Source: Candidatus Eisenbergiella stercoravium
GTDB taxonomy: Bacteria > Bacillota > Clostridia > Lachnospirales > Lachnospiraceae
DNA: 40,712 bases
Assembly (NCBI GenBank): GCA_019113175.1
Contig: DXHY01000004.1
Coordinates: 1 to 40,712 of the forward strand
Direction: 5' to 3'
Shown here: positions 23,501 to 30,296 of the stretch, piece after piece
Layout: each line of letters begins with the position of its first letter
Position numbering within the stretch: position 1 is the stretch's first letter
Notes under the pieces: model-generated
Databases searched by the model: none
What the model saw: the letters and a program-made list of their open reading frames with translations, nothing else
What the model was told of the DNA's origin: nothing
Made by a program: the position numbers and the translations under genes

Positions 23501-24114
23501 CATATGATATCGGATACGGCGGACTGGATCATGTTCTGGCCAGCGGACAGGATATCAACGTAATGGTATTCAATACCGAGGTTTATTCCAATACCGGCGG
23601 ACAGGCGTCCAAGGCTACTCCTACCGGCGCAGTTGCTCAGTTTGCTGCAGGCGGTAAGGAAACCAAGCAGAAGGATCTGGCAGGCATGGCAATGAGCTAT
23701 GGTTATGTATATGTGGCTCAGATCGCAATGGGTGCTGACTATAACCAGACCGTTAAGGCTATCGCAGAGGCTGAGGCTTATCCGGGACCTTCCCTGATCA
23801 TCGCTTACGCTCCTTGTATCAACCATGGTATCAAGAAGGGCATGAGCAAGGCTCAGACCGAAGAGAAGCTGGCAGTTGAATCCGGTTACTGGCACATGTT
23901 CCGCTTCAATCCTGCTGCGGAGAAGAAGTTCGTTGTGGACAGCAAGGCTCCTACGAAGGACTTCAAGGAATTCATCGGCGGCGAGGTAAGATATGCTTCC
24001 CTGGCGCTGAAGGATAAGGAGAAGGCTGCAAGACTGCAGAACCAGGCGGAAGAGAACGCCAAGGAAAGATATGATTATCTGCAGAAGCTGCAGGTTCTGT
24101 ACGGCGATAACTAA
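20581..24114 (+). CDS. nifJ: Pyruvate:ferredoxin (flavodoxin) oxidoreductase
   Basis: A 1177-residue single-chain PFOR, which oxidises pyruvate to acetyl-CoA and CO2 and reduces ferredoxin, the central step of clostridial fermentation. Domain I starts with YPITPSSPMAEATDEWA. Two [4Fe-4S] ferredoxin motifs are at about residues 695-710 (CIQCNFCSYVCP) and 749-763 (CTGCGSCANVCP). The proximal cluster Cys lie in CAGCGETPYAKL near 820, and the thiamine diphosphate site is GDGWAYDIGYGGLDHV near 970. Length is standard. Codon use is strongly biased toward a narrow set, unlike the flanking genes, consistent with very high expression. AAAGGAAGG lies before the ATG. The hydrogenase-like gene downstream would reoxidise its ferredoxin. 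Confidence 0.98.
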   Translation: MARKMKTMDGNHAAAHASYAFTDVAAIYPITPSSPMAEATDEWATADRKNMFGQTVKITEMQSEAGAAGAVHGSLAAGALTTTYTASQGLLLMIPNLYKIAGEQLPGVFNVSARAIASHALSIFGDHSDVYACRQTGCAMLCESSVQEVMDLTPVAHLSAIKGSLPFINFFDGFRTSHEIQKIETWDYEDLKDMADMDAIDAFRKHALNPNHPCQRGSAQNPDIFFQAREASNPYYDALPGIVQMYMDKVNEKIGTDYKLFNYYGAPDAEHVIVAMGSVNDTIEETIDYLVKTENAKVGVVKVRLYRPFCAQALIDAIPETVKKITVLDRTKEPGAQGEPLYLDVVAALKGSKFDAVPIFTGRYGLGSKDTTPAQIVAVYNNDEKQKFTIGIEDDVTNLSLKLGPELVTTPEGTTNCKFWGLGADGTVGANKNSIKIIGDNTDMYAQAYFDYDSKKSGGVTMSHLRFGHKKIKSTYLIRQANFVACHNPAYVRKYNMVQELVDGGTFLLNCPWTHEELDKHLPGQMKKYIADHNINFYTIDGVKIGIETGMGPTRINTILQSAFFTLTGIIPAEKANELMKAAAQATYGRKGQDVVEKNWAAIDAGAKGIVKVDVPESWKNCEDEGLDYAVVTEGRKDVVDFVNNIQTKVSAQEGNTLPVSAFKDYVDGSTPSGSSAYEKRGIAVNVPSWDSTKCIQCNFCSYVCPHAVIRPVVMTEEEAAKAPEGTTALNMTGMPGKKFAVSVSVLDCTGCGSCANVCPGMKGEKALTMKPLETQLDKEALFKYGISLPEKPDVLEKFKETTVKGSQFRQPLLEFSGACAGCGETPYAKLITQLFGDRMYIANATGCSSIWGNSSPSTPYTVNKAGRGPAWDNSLFEDNAEFGMGMLLAQNALRGGLKEKVESVLANTSDEAVKAACQEYLDTFNSGVTNGAATDKLVAVLEGQNDDVCKDIVKNKDFLSKKSQWIFGGDGWAYDIGYGGLDHVLASGQDINVMVFNTEVYSNTGGQASKATPTGAVAQFAAGGKETKQKDLAGMAMSYGYVYVAQIAMGADYNQTVKAIAEAEAYPGPSLIIAYAPCINHGIKKGMSKAQTEEKLAVESGYWHMFRFNPAAEKKFVVDSKAPTKDFKEFIGGEVRYASLALKDKEKAARLQNQAEENAKERYDYLQKLQVLYGDN

Positions 24115-24134
24115 TTGAACTACGCCGGGTAAGG

Positions 24135-24164
24135 CCGGGCGCCCTGTACGGGCGCTCCGGTTTT
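24135..24164 (+). terminator. First intrinsic terminator after PFOR
   Basis: GCGCCC (24139-24144) pairs with GGGCGC (24150-24155), extended by self-complementary CCGG arms with a one-base bulge, then TTTT. Confidence 0.7.
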
Positions 24165-24209
24165 GCGGCTGGCGCCGTATCAATGCGGAAGTTTTTTCGC
24201 ATATGGCTG

Positions 24210-24248
24210 AAAGCCGGCTGCTGGGGATGCCTCAACGCCGGCTTTTTT
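24210..24248 (+). terminator. Second intrinsic terminator after PFOR
   Basis: AAAGCCGGC (24210-24218) pairs with GCCGGCTTT (24237-24245) and runs into six T. Two terminators in series would insulate the highly expressed PFOR from the hydrogenase-like gene. Confidence 0.8.
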
Positions 24249-24372
24249 GTTCAATAGGAAATTTCATTTCCTATTGAACAAAAACCCCCGGTGGATCGCA
24301 CTGCGGCAGAAAGGGAGATGTCGCTTACGCGATCCGCCGCAGGCGGAGAATCCCGCAAGCGGGATTCTTTTT
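24244..24372. repeat. Palindrome cluster between PFOR and the hydrogenase-like gene
   Basis: A 19-bp-arm near-perfect hairpin (24244-24262 with 24266-24284, centre GGAAAT-TTC-ATTTCC) is followed by GGATCGC..GCGATCC, CCGCC-GCA-GGCGG (24334-24346) and AGAATCCCGC-AA-GCGGGATTCT (24347-24368). Read on the minus strand, the last two are an AAAGAA..TTCT hairpin followed by a CCGCC/GGCGG hairpin, i.e. the H2-H3 order of the modules elsewhere, but inverted relative to the downstream gene. The rest of the gap 24373-24552 has short repeats of CACGGGGT and the hydrogenase ribosome site. Confidence 0.7.
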
Positions 24373-24552
24373 CATACGATGGCCCGGCAGGCGGCCGCTG
24401 TGTTCGCACGGGGTCGCACGGGGTGACATTTGCCGGGTAACGGCCAGTGAACGGCTTCGCTGTGAACTGCCATGAATGCATGGGAGATTTTCCCTGCCGT
24501 TGTACCCTGTAAACATCGGTCTATCAAACAGGAAAGAGGATAAACACAAAAT

Positions 24553-26010
24553 ATGTCTAGAGTATCTGATGATGCTACCATTTTGAATATCAAGCACGAG
24601 GTGCTTACGGAAGTGGCGAAGCTGGCTTTTGCCGGTGAGCTGGATGAAAAGAAGGATAATATTCCTTTTGATATGATTCCGGGACCCACTGCCCGTTTCC
24701 GCTGCTGTATTTACAAAGAGCGCGAGATTATCAGACAGAGAGTAAGACTGGCGGAAGGAAAATGCCCGGGCACGAAGGAAAGCCCGAACGTGGTTCAGGT
24801 GATCAACTCGGCCTGCGAGGAATGCCCGATTTCCTCCGGCTATGTGGTAACGGACCTGTGCCAGGGCTGCCTGGCGAAGTCCTGTAAGCAGGCATGTAAC
24901 TTCGGCGCGATCACTGTTGGCAACGGTCGTTCCTATATTGATCCTGCCAAGTGCAAATCCTGCGGAAAGTGCGCGGATGCCTGCGCTTACTCTGCCATCG
25001 TGAAGATCCAGAGACCCTGTATGAAGAGCTGCCCTGTGGGAGCCATGGAAATGGATGAAAACGGCCTGTGCCAGATTGACGATGAGAAGTGCATCCGCTG
25101 CGGACAGTGCATCCACGCCTGCCCCTTCGGCGCTGTGGCCTCAAAGGCGGATCTGGTGGATGTGATCAATGCGATCCGTTCCGGAAAAAAGGTGGTTGCC
25201 ATGCTGGCACCTGCGGGAGAGGGACAGTTCGGTCCCGATATCACCATGGCGAGCTGGAGAACAGCCATGAAGAAGGTCGGCTTTGCAGATTTCGTTGAGG
25301 TAGGACTCGGCGGAGATCTGACCGCTGCCTTTGAAGCGGAGGAATGGGCGGAAGGCTTTAAGGAAGGCAAGAAGATGACTACCTCCTGCTGCCCGGCCTT
25401 CGTAAACTATATCAGAAAGTTTTTCCCGGAGGTGGTGGAGAATATGTCCACTACCGTATCACCCATGTGCGGCGTTTCCCGACTGCTGAAGGCGAAGGAT
25501 CCCGAGACGGTTACCGTATTTATCGGGCCCTGCATTGCCAAGAAATCGGAAGCCCATGAGCATGGCGTCGAGGGTAACGCAGACTATGTACTGACCTTCG
25601 GTGAGATCCGTGCGATTATGCGCGCAAAGGGCGTGGAGCTTGAGCCGGAAGCGAATTCCAGTCAGGAAGCAAGCATTTACGGCAAGCGGTTTGGCAACGG
25701 CGGCGGCGTGGCAGCTGCTGTTCTGGAATGTCTCAAGGAGACCGGTGAAAATGCCGATGTTAAGGTCGCAAAGTGCAGCGGCATTGCGGAATGCAAAAAG
25801 GCCCTTACTCTGCTGAAGATCGGCAGACTGCCTGAGGACTTCATTGAGGGCATGATCTGTGAGGGCGGCTGCGTGGGCGGCCCAAGCCATCACAAGTCCG
25901 CACAGGCGGCAAAGAAGGATCGTGACAAACTGATCGGAGAGGCTGATAACAGAGGCGTACATGAGAATCTGAGCAACTATGATCTGGATTCCTTCTCCAT
26001 GCATCGCTGA
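24553..26010 (+). CDS. [FeFe]-hydrogenase-like iron-sulfur protein (group B-like)
   Basis: A 485-residue protein with a Cys-rich N-terminal half carrying several [4Fe-4S] sites (CQGCLAKSCKQACNF; CKSCGKCADACAYSA; CIRCGQCIHACPFGA) and a C-terminal hydrogenase large-subunit domain. The H-cluster motifs are TSCCPAF (about residue 276), SPMCGVSR (about 303) and EGMICEGGCVGGP (about 432). The second motif departs from the canonical MPCxxKxxE and resembles the less studied group B enzymes of Clostridia. All four cluster-ligand Cys seem available, but the proton-path residues differ. It is adjacent to PFOR on the same strand, so ferredoxin-dependent H2 production or sensing is likely. A GGAAAGAGGA site lies about 12 bases from the ATG. 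Confidence 0.88.
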   Translation: MSRVSDDATILNIKHEVLTEVAKLAFAGELDEKKDNIPFDMIPGPTARFRCCIYKEREIIRQRVRLAEGKCPGTKESPNVVQVINSACEECPISSGYVVTDLCQGCLAKSCKQACNFGAITVGNGRSYIDPAKCKSCGKCADACAYSAIVKIQRPCMKSCPVGAMEMDENGLCQIDDEKCIRCGQCIHACPFGAVASKADLVDVINAIRSGKKVVAMLAPAGEGQFGPDITMASWRTAMKKVGFADFVEVGLGGDLTAAFEAEEWAEGFKEGKKMTTSCCPAFVNYIRKFFPEVVENMSTTVSPMCGVSRLLKAKDPETVTVFIGPCIAKKSEAHEHGVEGNADYVLTFGEIRAIMRAKGVELEPEANSSQEASIYGKRFGNGGGVAAAVLECLKETGENADVKVAKCSGIAECKKALTLLKIGRLPEDFIEGMICEGGCVGGPSHHKSAQAAKKDRDKLIGEADNRGVHENLSNYDLDSFSMHR

Positions 26011-26048
26011 TGCATTGCATCGCTGATGCATTGTATCGCTGATACATA
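26001..26048 (+). repeat. Three tandem 16-bp mini-hairpins at the hydrogenase stop codon
   Basis: Units GCATCGCTGATGCATT (26001-26016 and 26017-26032) and GTATCGCTGATACATA (26033-26048). Each forms a 5-bp stem with a GCT loop. The third unit has C-to-T and matching G-to-A changes that keep the stem. The first unit includes the hydrogenase stop codon. Confidence 0.85.
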
Positions 26049-26083
26049 GCATTTTTAACGTATTGTATTGTCTGAAATGAATG

Positions 26084-26127
26084 ACCGCTGTGGAAACCTG
26101 GGTGGCTTCCACGGCGGTTTCCTTTTG
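26084..26127 (+). terminator. Intrinsic terminator after the hydrogenase-like gene
   Basis: ACCGCTGTGGAA (26084-26095) pairs with TTCCACGGCGGT (26107-26118, one G-U pair) and is followed by TTCCTTTTG. Confidence 0.85.
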
Positions 26128-26157
26128 TCAGGAAAGAGATGGTGTGTCAAAAAAGGC

Positions 26158-26221
26158 TTTACATCGGAGAAGAAATATTTTAGAATACTGCTAAAAAGCG
26201 CTGTGAAACTGCGGCGCTTTT
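26158..26221 (+). promoter_or_regulatory. Promoter and start-site hairpin of the glycosyltransferase gene
   Basis: TTTACA (26158-26163) and TAGAAT (26181-26186) are 17 bases apart. A hairpin AAAAGCGC (26194-26201) with GCGCTTTT (26214-26221) begins right at the predicted start site. Confidence 0.6.
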
Positions 26222-26269
26222 CAGGAAGGAAACTGCAGACTGTTTAAGCCGGAAGGAAAGGAAGCAGAT

Positions 26270-27949
26270 GTGAAAGAGGAAAATTTCAGGCCGGAAGGTG
26301 GAACAGAAAGGGGAAGGAAGCGCCGGATGACGGAAACCGGCCGCCCTTCGCTTTCGGATGCAGCGGGAATGCTGCTGTTCTTTCTTGCGGCTGTCATGGC
26401 TGTGTACAGCCTGACGCTGTGTACATCAACCGACATCTGGTATGATGAGCTTTTTACCATGGGGCTTACGGAACAGCCGGTGGGGAGGCTTCTCGCGCTT
26501 GCGGCAGAGGATGTGCATCCGCCTCTGTATTATCTGATCGTGAAGGCTGTAACAGAGCTGGTTCATCTGTTCGTGCCGGGGCTTGATGCGGTGATTATTG
26601 CCAAGGCCATTTCCGTTCTTCCTTATCTGGGACTTCTGGGCTATGCTGCCGTGCCGGTGAGGAAAAGAGATGGCTGGCTGTGCGCCGGATTGTTTGCCTT
26701 CTGTCTGCTTTCCATGCCGCAGCTGTCCAATTATACGACGGAAGTGCGGATGTATGGTTGGGCGTTGTTTTTCGTGACTGCGGCGTTTCTGCATGTGCGG
26801 GAAATCCTGATTTCCGGAAAACGTCTGCATTGGGCTGCCTTCTGGTTCTATGGAGTCTGTGCCGCTTATTCGCACTATTTTGCTGCTGTCTCAGCGGTCT
26901 GCCTGTATGCCGCGCTGGCGCTGCTTCTTTGGTGGAAGCAGAAAAAAGGCTGGGATGAGAAGCTGCGGGGAAGCCGGCCTGCCGGATGGCTGAAAGGACT
27001 GGGTCCCTGGTTTGTATGTGTGGTATTGTCCGTGCTTATCTATCTGCCCTGGCTTCCCAGCGCCATAAGCCAGGTATCGGCTGTGCGGGAGGATTACTGG
27101 ATCCTTCCTCTCACCTTAAGCTGCTTCGGAGGCTGTGTAAAGTTCGTCCTGAAGCCGTCAACGGGCTATCAGCTGCCGGATTATGTACTGGCGGTGCTGT
27201 TGTCTGCCTGTCTGCTGTTCTTCCTGCTTCGGGCATTTTTCAGCCGGAAGAGGAATAGTGCGGAGTGGGCAGGGGCGGTATATGCCTCCTGCGGAATCTG
27301 GGTGCTGGCGGGAACGGCCCTGTTCGGAATCGCCGTATCCTTTCTGATGCGCCCGGTTTTCGTCTACCGGTACATGCTGCCCGCTCTGGGCGGCTTCTGG
27401 TACTGTTTTGCCTTTTTTGCATCCGGAAACGGAACGGCTTCCGGCAGGGCGCAGGAAAAGCAGGTGAAACGGAGAGGGGCAGATCCGGGAAAGCGGATAT
27501 GTCAGATTCTTCCCCTTGTGCTTCTCATCGGCGTGGGACTGGTGGATTACCGTTCCTTTGTACAGGGAGAGCAGTTGAAAGGGGAACAGATGCAGCGGAC
27601 ACTTCAGGCCTTTGCTAGCCTGGAGGAGGACAGTGTCATCCTGTTTAATTTCGATCAGGTGCAGGCGGTGGCCGGGTACTATCTGGACCGGGAGACCTGG
27701 CTGTACGGTGATGAACCGGAAACACTGATCGTTGAAATGTTCCCCGACGTGAAGGCGGCAGGAAATGCCGAATGGGTGAAAAGCCTTCTGGAGGAGGGGA
27801 GGACGGTCTGGTTCGTCGGAAGCAATCTGGCGCGGGAAGTGGTACTGGAGGAATGGGATGAGCTTGGCATTGTCCCTGACAGAATTGTGGACAGCCTGCT
27901 TCTGGAACGCTACTGGTTCAATCTGTATCATTTAAGTCTCAATTCATGA
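26270..27949 (+). CDS. GT-C type membrane glycosyltransferase (GT39/PMT-like)
   Basis: A 559-residue polytopic membrane protein with about ten hydrophobic segments in the first 430 residues and a soluble C-terminal part. The region after helix 1, TSTDIWYDELFTMG, contains the Asp-Glu typical of GT-C enzymes in the first outer loop, and EDVHPPLYYLIVKAV matches the conserved HPPL motif of the dolichyl/polyprenyl-phosphate-mannose transferase (GT39, ArnT-like) group. Such enzymes transfer a sugar from a lipid carrier on the outer face of the membrane. The start is GTG at 26270, preceded by AAGGAAAGGAAG; the next in-frame ATG is 26327. It stands alone between a promoter and a hairpin terminator, so the acceptor is unknown. 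Confidence 0.82.
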   Translation: MKEENFRPEGGTERGRKRRMTETGRPSLSDAAGMLLFFLAAVMAVYSLTLCTSTDIWYDELFTMGLTEQPVGRLLALAAEDVHPPLYYLIVKAVTELVHLFVPGLDAVIIAKAISVLPYLGLLGYAAVPVRKRDGWLCAGLFAFCLLSMPQLSNYTTEVRMYGWALFFVTAAFLHVREILISGKRLHWAAFWFYGVCAAYSHYFAAVSAVCLYAALALLLWWKQKKGWDEKLRGSRPAGWLKGLGPWFVCVVLSVLIYLPWLPSAISQVSAVREDYWILPLTLSCFGGCVKFVLKPSTGYQLPDYVLAVLLSACLLFFLLRAFFSRKRNSAEWAGAVYASCGIWVLAGTALFGIAVSFLMRPVFVYRYMLPALGGFWYCFAFFASGNGTASGRAQEKQVKRRGADPGKRICQILPLVLLIGVGLVDYRSFVQGEQLKGEQMQRTLQAFASLEEDSVILFNFDQVQAVAGYYLDRETWLYGDEPETLIVEMFPDVKAAGNAEWVKSLLEEGRTVWFVGSNLAREVVLEEWDELGIVPDRIVDSLLLERYWFNLYHLSLNS

Positions 27950-27975
27950 CGCAGGAGCGTCCTGAATTTTGAGAC
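27936..27975 (+). terminator. Hairpin between the glycosyltransferase and ABC importer genes
   Basis: GTCTCAATTCATGACGC (27936-27952) pairs imperfectly with the reverse strand of 27957-27975 (a 2-base bulge and one G-U), with loop AGGA. It overlaps the glycosyltransferase stop codon. A T-rich stretch lies 14 bases further, so termination strength is uncertain. Confidence 0.5.
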
Positions 27976-28013
27976 CGGAAAAGATTTTCATTTTTAGTGG
28001 ATGGAGGAAAATT

Positions 28014-29093
28014 ATGAAAAAGAAGAAACTGATTACTTTAGGTGCAGCATTTCTGCTGGCATTTACCATGACGGCATGTTCCGGCGGACAGAGCGGCGCA
28101 GAAGCAACAGGTGATGCTTCTGCAAGCGCTGCGACAGAAAGGGCAGCAGCTGAAACGGAGAGTGAAGCGGTATCCACATCCGCAGAAACCATGGCGGAAA
28201 CGGCAGAAGCAGCTTCGGAGACCGGGACGACAGAAGCGGCAGAGACCGGCGTACCCACCGAGGACCGGGCGGGAAATCCCATTACGGTTCCGGAAGAGGT
28301 GAACAGCATCATTTCTCTGGCACCTGCTACTACGCAGATTCTATGCGATCTGGGACTTACGGATAAAATTGTGGCGGTAGATACCAATTCTCCCATGTAT
28401 GCAGACGGGCTGAACGAGGATGTGCTTCAGTTCAACATGCTGGAGCCTGATCTGGAGCAGATCATGAACGCGGAAGCGGATATCATTTTTGTCAGCAATC
28501 TGAGCAGCCAGGGCGGAGATGACGTCTTTAAGTCCGTGCGGGATGCAGGCATCTGTGTGGCGGAGATTCCCACCTCCAATTCCATCGCTGATGTGGAGAA
28601 GGACGTACAGTTCGTGGCGGACTGCGTGGGAAAAACTACAGAAGGAAAAGAGCTGGTTGCGGATATGGAAGAGGTGATCAGACGGGTGAGCGCCATCGGT
28701 GAGACCATCACGGAGCCGAAAACCGTATTGTTCGAGATCTCTCCTGTGCCCTATCTGTACAGTTTTGGAAGCGGCGTATATCTGAATGAAATGATCGAGT
28801 TGATCGGAGCGGAAAATGTGTTTGCAGATCAGGAAGGCTGGCTCTCCGTTACGGAAGAAAGTGCGGTTGCGGCAAATCCGGATGTGATCCTGACCAGCGA
28901 TAATTTCTCCAATGAAGATCCTGTGGCGGAAATCCTGAGCCGGGACGGCTGGCAGAATGTGACAGCTGTTATGGAAGGACAGGTCGCCTATATTGACAAC
29001 GCAGCCAGCAGCCTGCCCAACCATCATATTGTAGATGCGCTGGTGGAGATGGCGAAGGCTGTTTACCCGGATGAGTATGCAGGACTGGAATAA
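28014..29093 (+). CDS. ABC importer substrate-binding lipoprotein (BtuF/FepB-like)
   Basis: A 359-residue lipoprotein. The signal peptide ends at lipobox MTAC (Cys22), followed by about 65 residues of Ala/Glu/Thr/Ser linker. The body is a class III periplasmic-binding domain of the iron-siderophore/cobalamin type: DRAGNPITVPEEVNSIISLAPATTQILCDLGLTDKIVAVD, then LEPDLEQIMNAEADIIFVSN, and a C-terminal lobe GWLSVTEESAVAANPDVILT. The ATG at 28014 follows ATGGAGG; the in-frame 27969 does not. It overlaps the permease gene and leads a four-gene set that ends with a cobalamin adenosyltransferase-like gene, so a corrinoid is the favoured ligand. Confidence 0.93.
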   Translation: MKKKKLITLGAAFLLAFTMTACSGGQSGAEATGDASASAATERAAAETESEAVSTSAETMAETAEAASETGTTEAAETGVPTEDRAGNPITVPEEVNSIISLAPATTQILCDLGLTDKIVAVDTNSPMYADGLNEDVLQFNMLEPDLEQIMNAEADIIFVSNLSSQGGDDVFKSVRDAGICVAEIPTSNSIADVEKDVQFVADCVGKTTEGKELVADMEEVIRRVSAIGETITEPKTVLFEISPVPYLYSFGSGVYLNEMIELIGAENVFADQEGWLSVTEESAVAANPDVILTSDNFSNEDPVAEILSRDGWQNVTAVMEGQVAYIDNAASSLPNHHIVDALVEMAKAVYPDEYAGLE

Positions 29094-30123
29094 AAAAACG
29101 CGAAAAGTACATAAAAAGAGAAGACTGCTGGTTCTTCTTTTCATCTGCCTGCTGGCACTGGCGGCCGGGGCGGGGGTTGGCAGTGTGGCAATATCCCCGG
29201 CGGATATTCTTGCAATTCTGGGAAACTGTCTGTTTTCCCGGCCTTTGCCGGAAGCCGTTTCGCCTAATCAGGTGTCCATCCTGTGGACGCTGCGGCTTCC
29301 GCGGTGCCTGTGTGCCTTCCTGGTGGGAGGCGCACTGGCGGCCAGCGGAACGGTGATGCAGTCGGTGCTTCGCAATCCCCTTGCGAGCAGCTATACGCTG
29401 GGGGTGTCCTCGGGGGCTTCCCTGGGCGCCGCGCTGGTGATTGTGAGCGGCTTTCTGCTCCCTGTGGCAGGCTTTCTGACCCTGCCTCTGGCGGGCTTTA
29501 TTTTCGGCCTCGGAACGGTTTTTGCGGTGATCGCCTTCGCGTCGAGGATGGACAGAGGGCTTCAGAATCAGACCATCATCCTGACCGGTATGGTTTTTTC
29601 CCTGTTCGTAAATGCCCTGCTCACTTTGCTCAGCGTTTTGAAGCAGAACTACATGCAGCAGCTTCTTCTGTGGCAGATGGGAAGCTTTTCCGGCCGAAGC
29701 TGGGAGCAGGCCGCGATCCTTACCGTCGTTCTGATACCGGTCACTCTGTATCTGTGCTGTTTTTCCAGACAGATGGATATGATGACATTCGGGGAGGAAG
29801 CGGCGCAGACCATGGGAGTGGATACGAAGCGGGTTAAGCTGAAGCTGATTGTGGCGGCGTCCCTTCTTACCGGAACAGCGGTCTGCTTTACAGGAACCAT
29901 CGGCTTCATCGATCTGATCGCACCCCATGTAGCCAGAAAGGTATTCGGCCCGGCACACAAATACGCGCTTTCGGTTTCCGTTCTGTTCGGCGGCGCCTTC
30001 ATGGTGCTTGCGGACCTGACGGCAAGGACGCTTCTGGCTCCCACGGAGCTTCCGGTGGGAGCGGTGACGGCGCTCATCGGTGCTCCCTTTTTTGCCTGGG
30101 TTTACTTTAAAGAGAAGGCATAG
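29071..30123 (+). CDS. ABC importer permease, FecCD/BtuC family
   Basis: A 350-residue membrane permease of the FecCD family with about nine to ten helices. The family motifs are RLPRCLCAFLVGGALAASGTVMQSVLRNPLASSYTLGVSSGASLGAAL near the N-terminus, GTIGFIDLIAPHVAR near residue 285, and PTELPVGAVTALIGAPFF at the C-terminus. It would form the dimeric channel of the importer. The start is uncertain: ATG 29071 and ATG 29077 both overlap the end of the binding-protein gene (by 23 or 17 bases), which implies coupled translation. Confidence 0.93.
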   Translation: MSMQDWNKKTRKVHKKRRLLVLLFICLLALAAGAGVGSVAISPADILAILGNCLFSRPLPEAVSPNQVSILWTLRLPRCLCAFLVGGALAASGTVMQSVLRNPLASSYTLGVSSGASLGAALVIVSGFLLPVAGFLTLPLAGFIFGLGTVFAVIAFASRMDRGLQNQTIILTGMVFSLFVNALLTLLSVLKQNYMQQLLLWQMGSFSGRSWEQAAILTVVLIPVTLYLCCFSRQMDMMTFGEEAAQTMGVDTKRVKLKLIVAASLLTGTAVCFTGTIGFIDLIAPHVARKVFGPAHKYALSVSVLFGGAFMVLADLTARTLLAPTELPVGAVTALIGAPFFAWVYFKEKA

Positions 30124-30129
30124 GTTGAA

Positions 30130-30293
30130 GATTGGAAAATGCGCTCGATAGCGCATTTTCCAATCAGGATTTGCGCCGGAGCGTCGTAAATCCCTGGAAT
30201 AAAAATCCCGGTATGGGATTTTTATTCCGGCGCAGACGCCGAACTGGAGGTTCGGCGCACGTGCCTCAGCGTAAAACGCTTCGGCGTGGAGGT
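30130..30293 (+). repeat. Dense hairpin array before the ABC ATPase gene
   Basis: The 173-base gap is nearly all palindromes: 16-bp arms 30130-30145/30150-30165; GGATTTGCG/CGTAAATCC (30168-30194); 14-bp arms 30196-30209/30215-30228; CGGCG-CAGA-CGCCG (30228-30241); CGCCGAAC-TGGAG-GTTCGGCG (30237-30257), whose loop and arm hold GGAGG; and AGCGT-AAA-ACGCT (30268-30280). It ends with GTGGAGG, the ATPase ribosome site. CGGCG-type stems next to GGAGG recall the H3-RBS unit elsewhere. Confidence 0.9.
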
Positions 30294-30296
30294 AAA

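Noticed and set aside
23146-24183. 345-codon open frame on the minus strand at the 3' end of PFOR
   Set aside because: Same codon-bias artefact as the other PFOR antisense frame; its start lies in the PFOR terminator region.
24325-25116. 263-codon open frame on the minus strand near the hydrogenase gene
   Set aside because: Its C-terminal end is translated from the intergenic palindromes and the remainder is antisense to hydrogenase; spurious.
30130-30293. Cobalamin riboswitch in the ABC ATPase leader
   Set aside because: I looked for the conserved B12-box-like core and did not see it; the region is a string of simple perfect hairpins and lies inside the operon instead of at its head.
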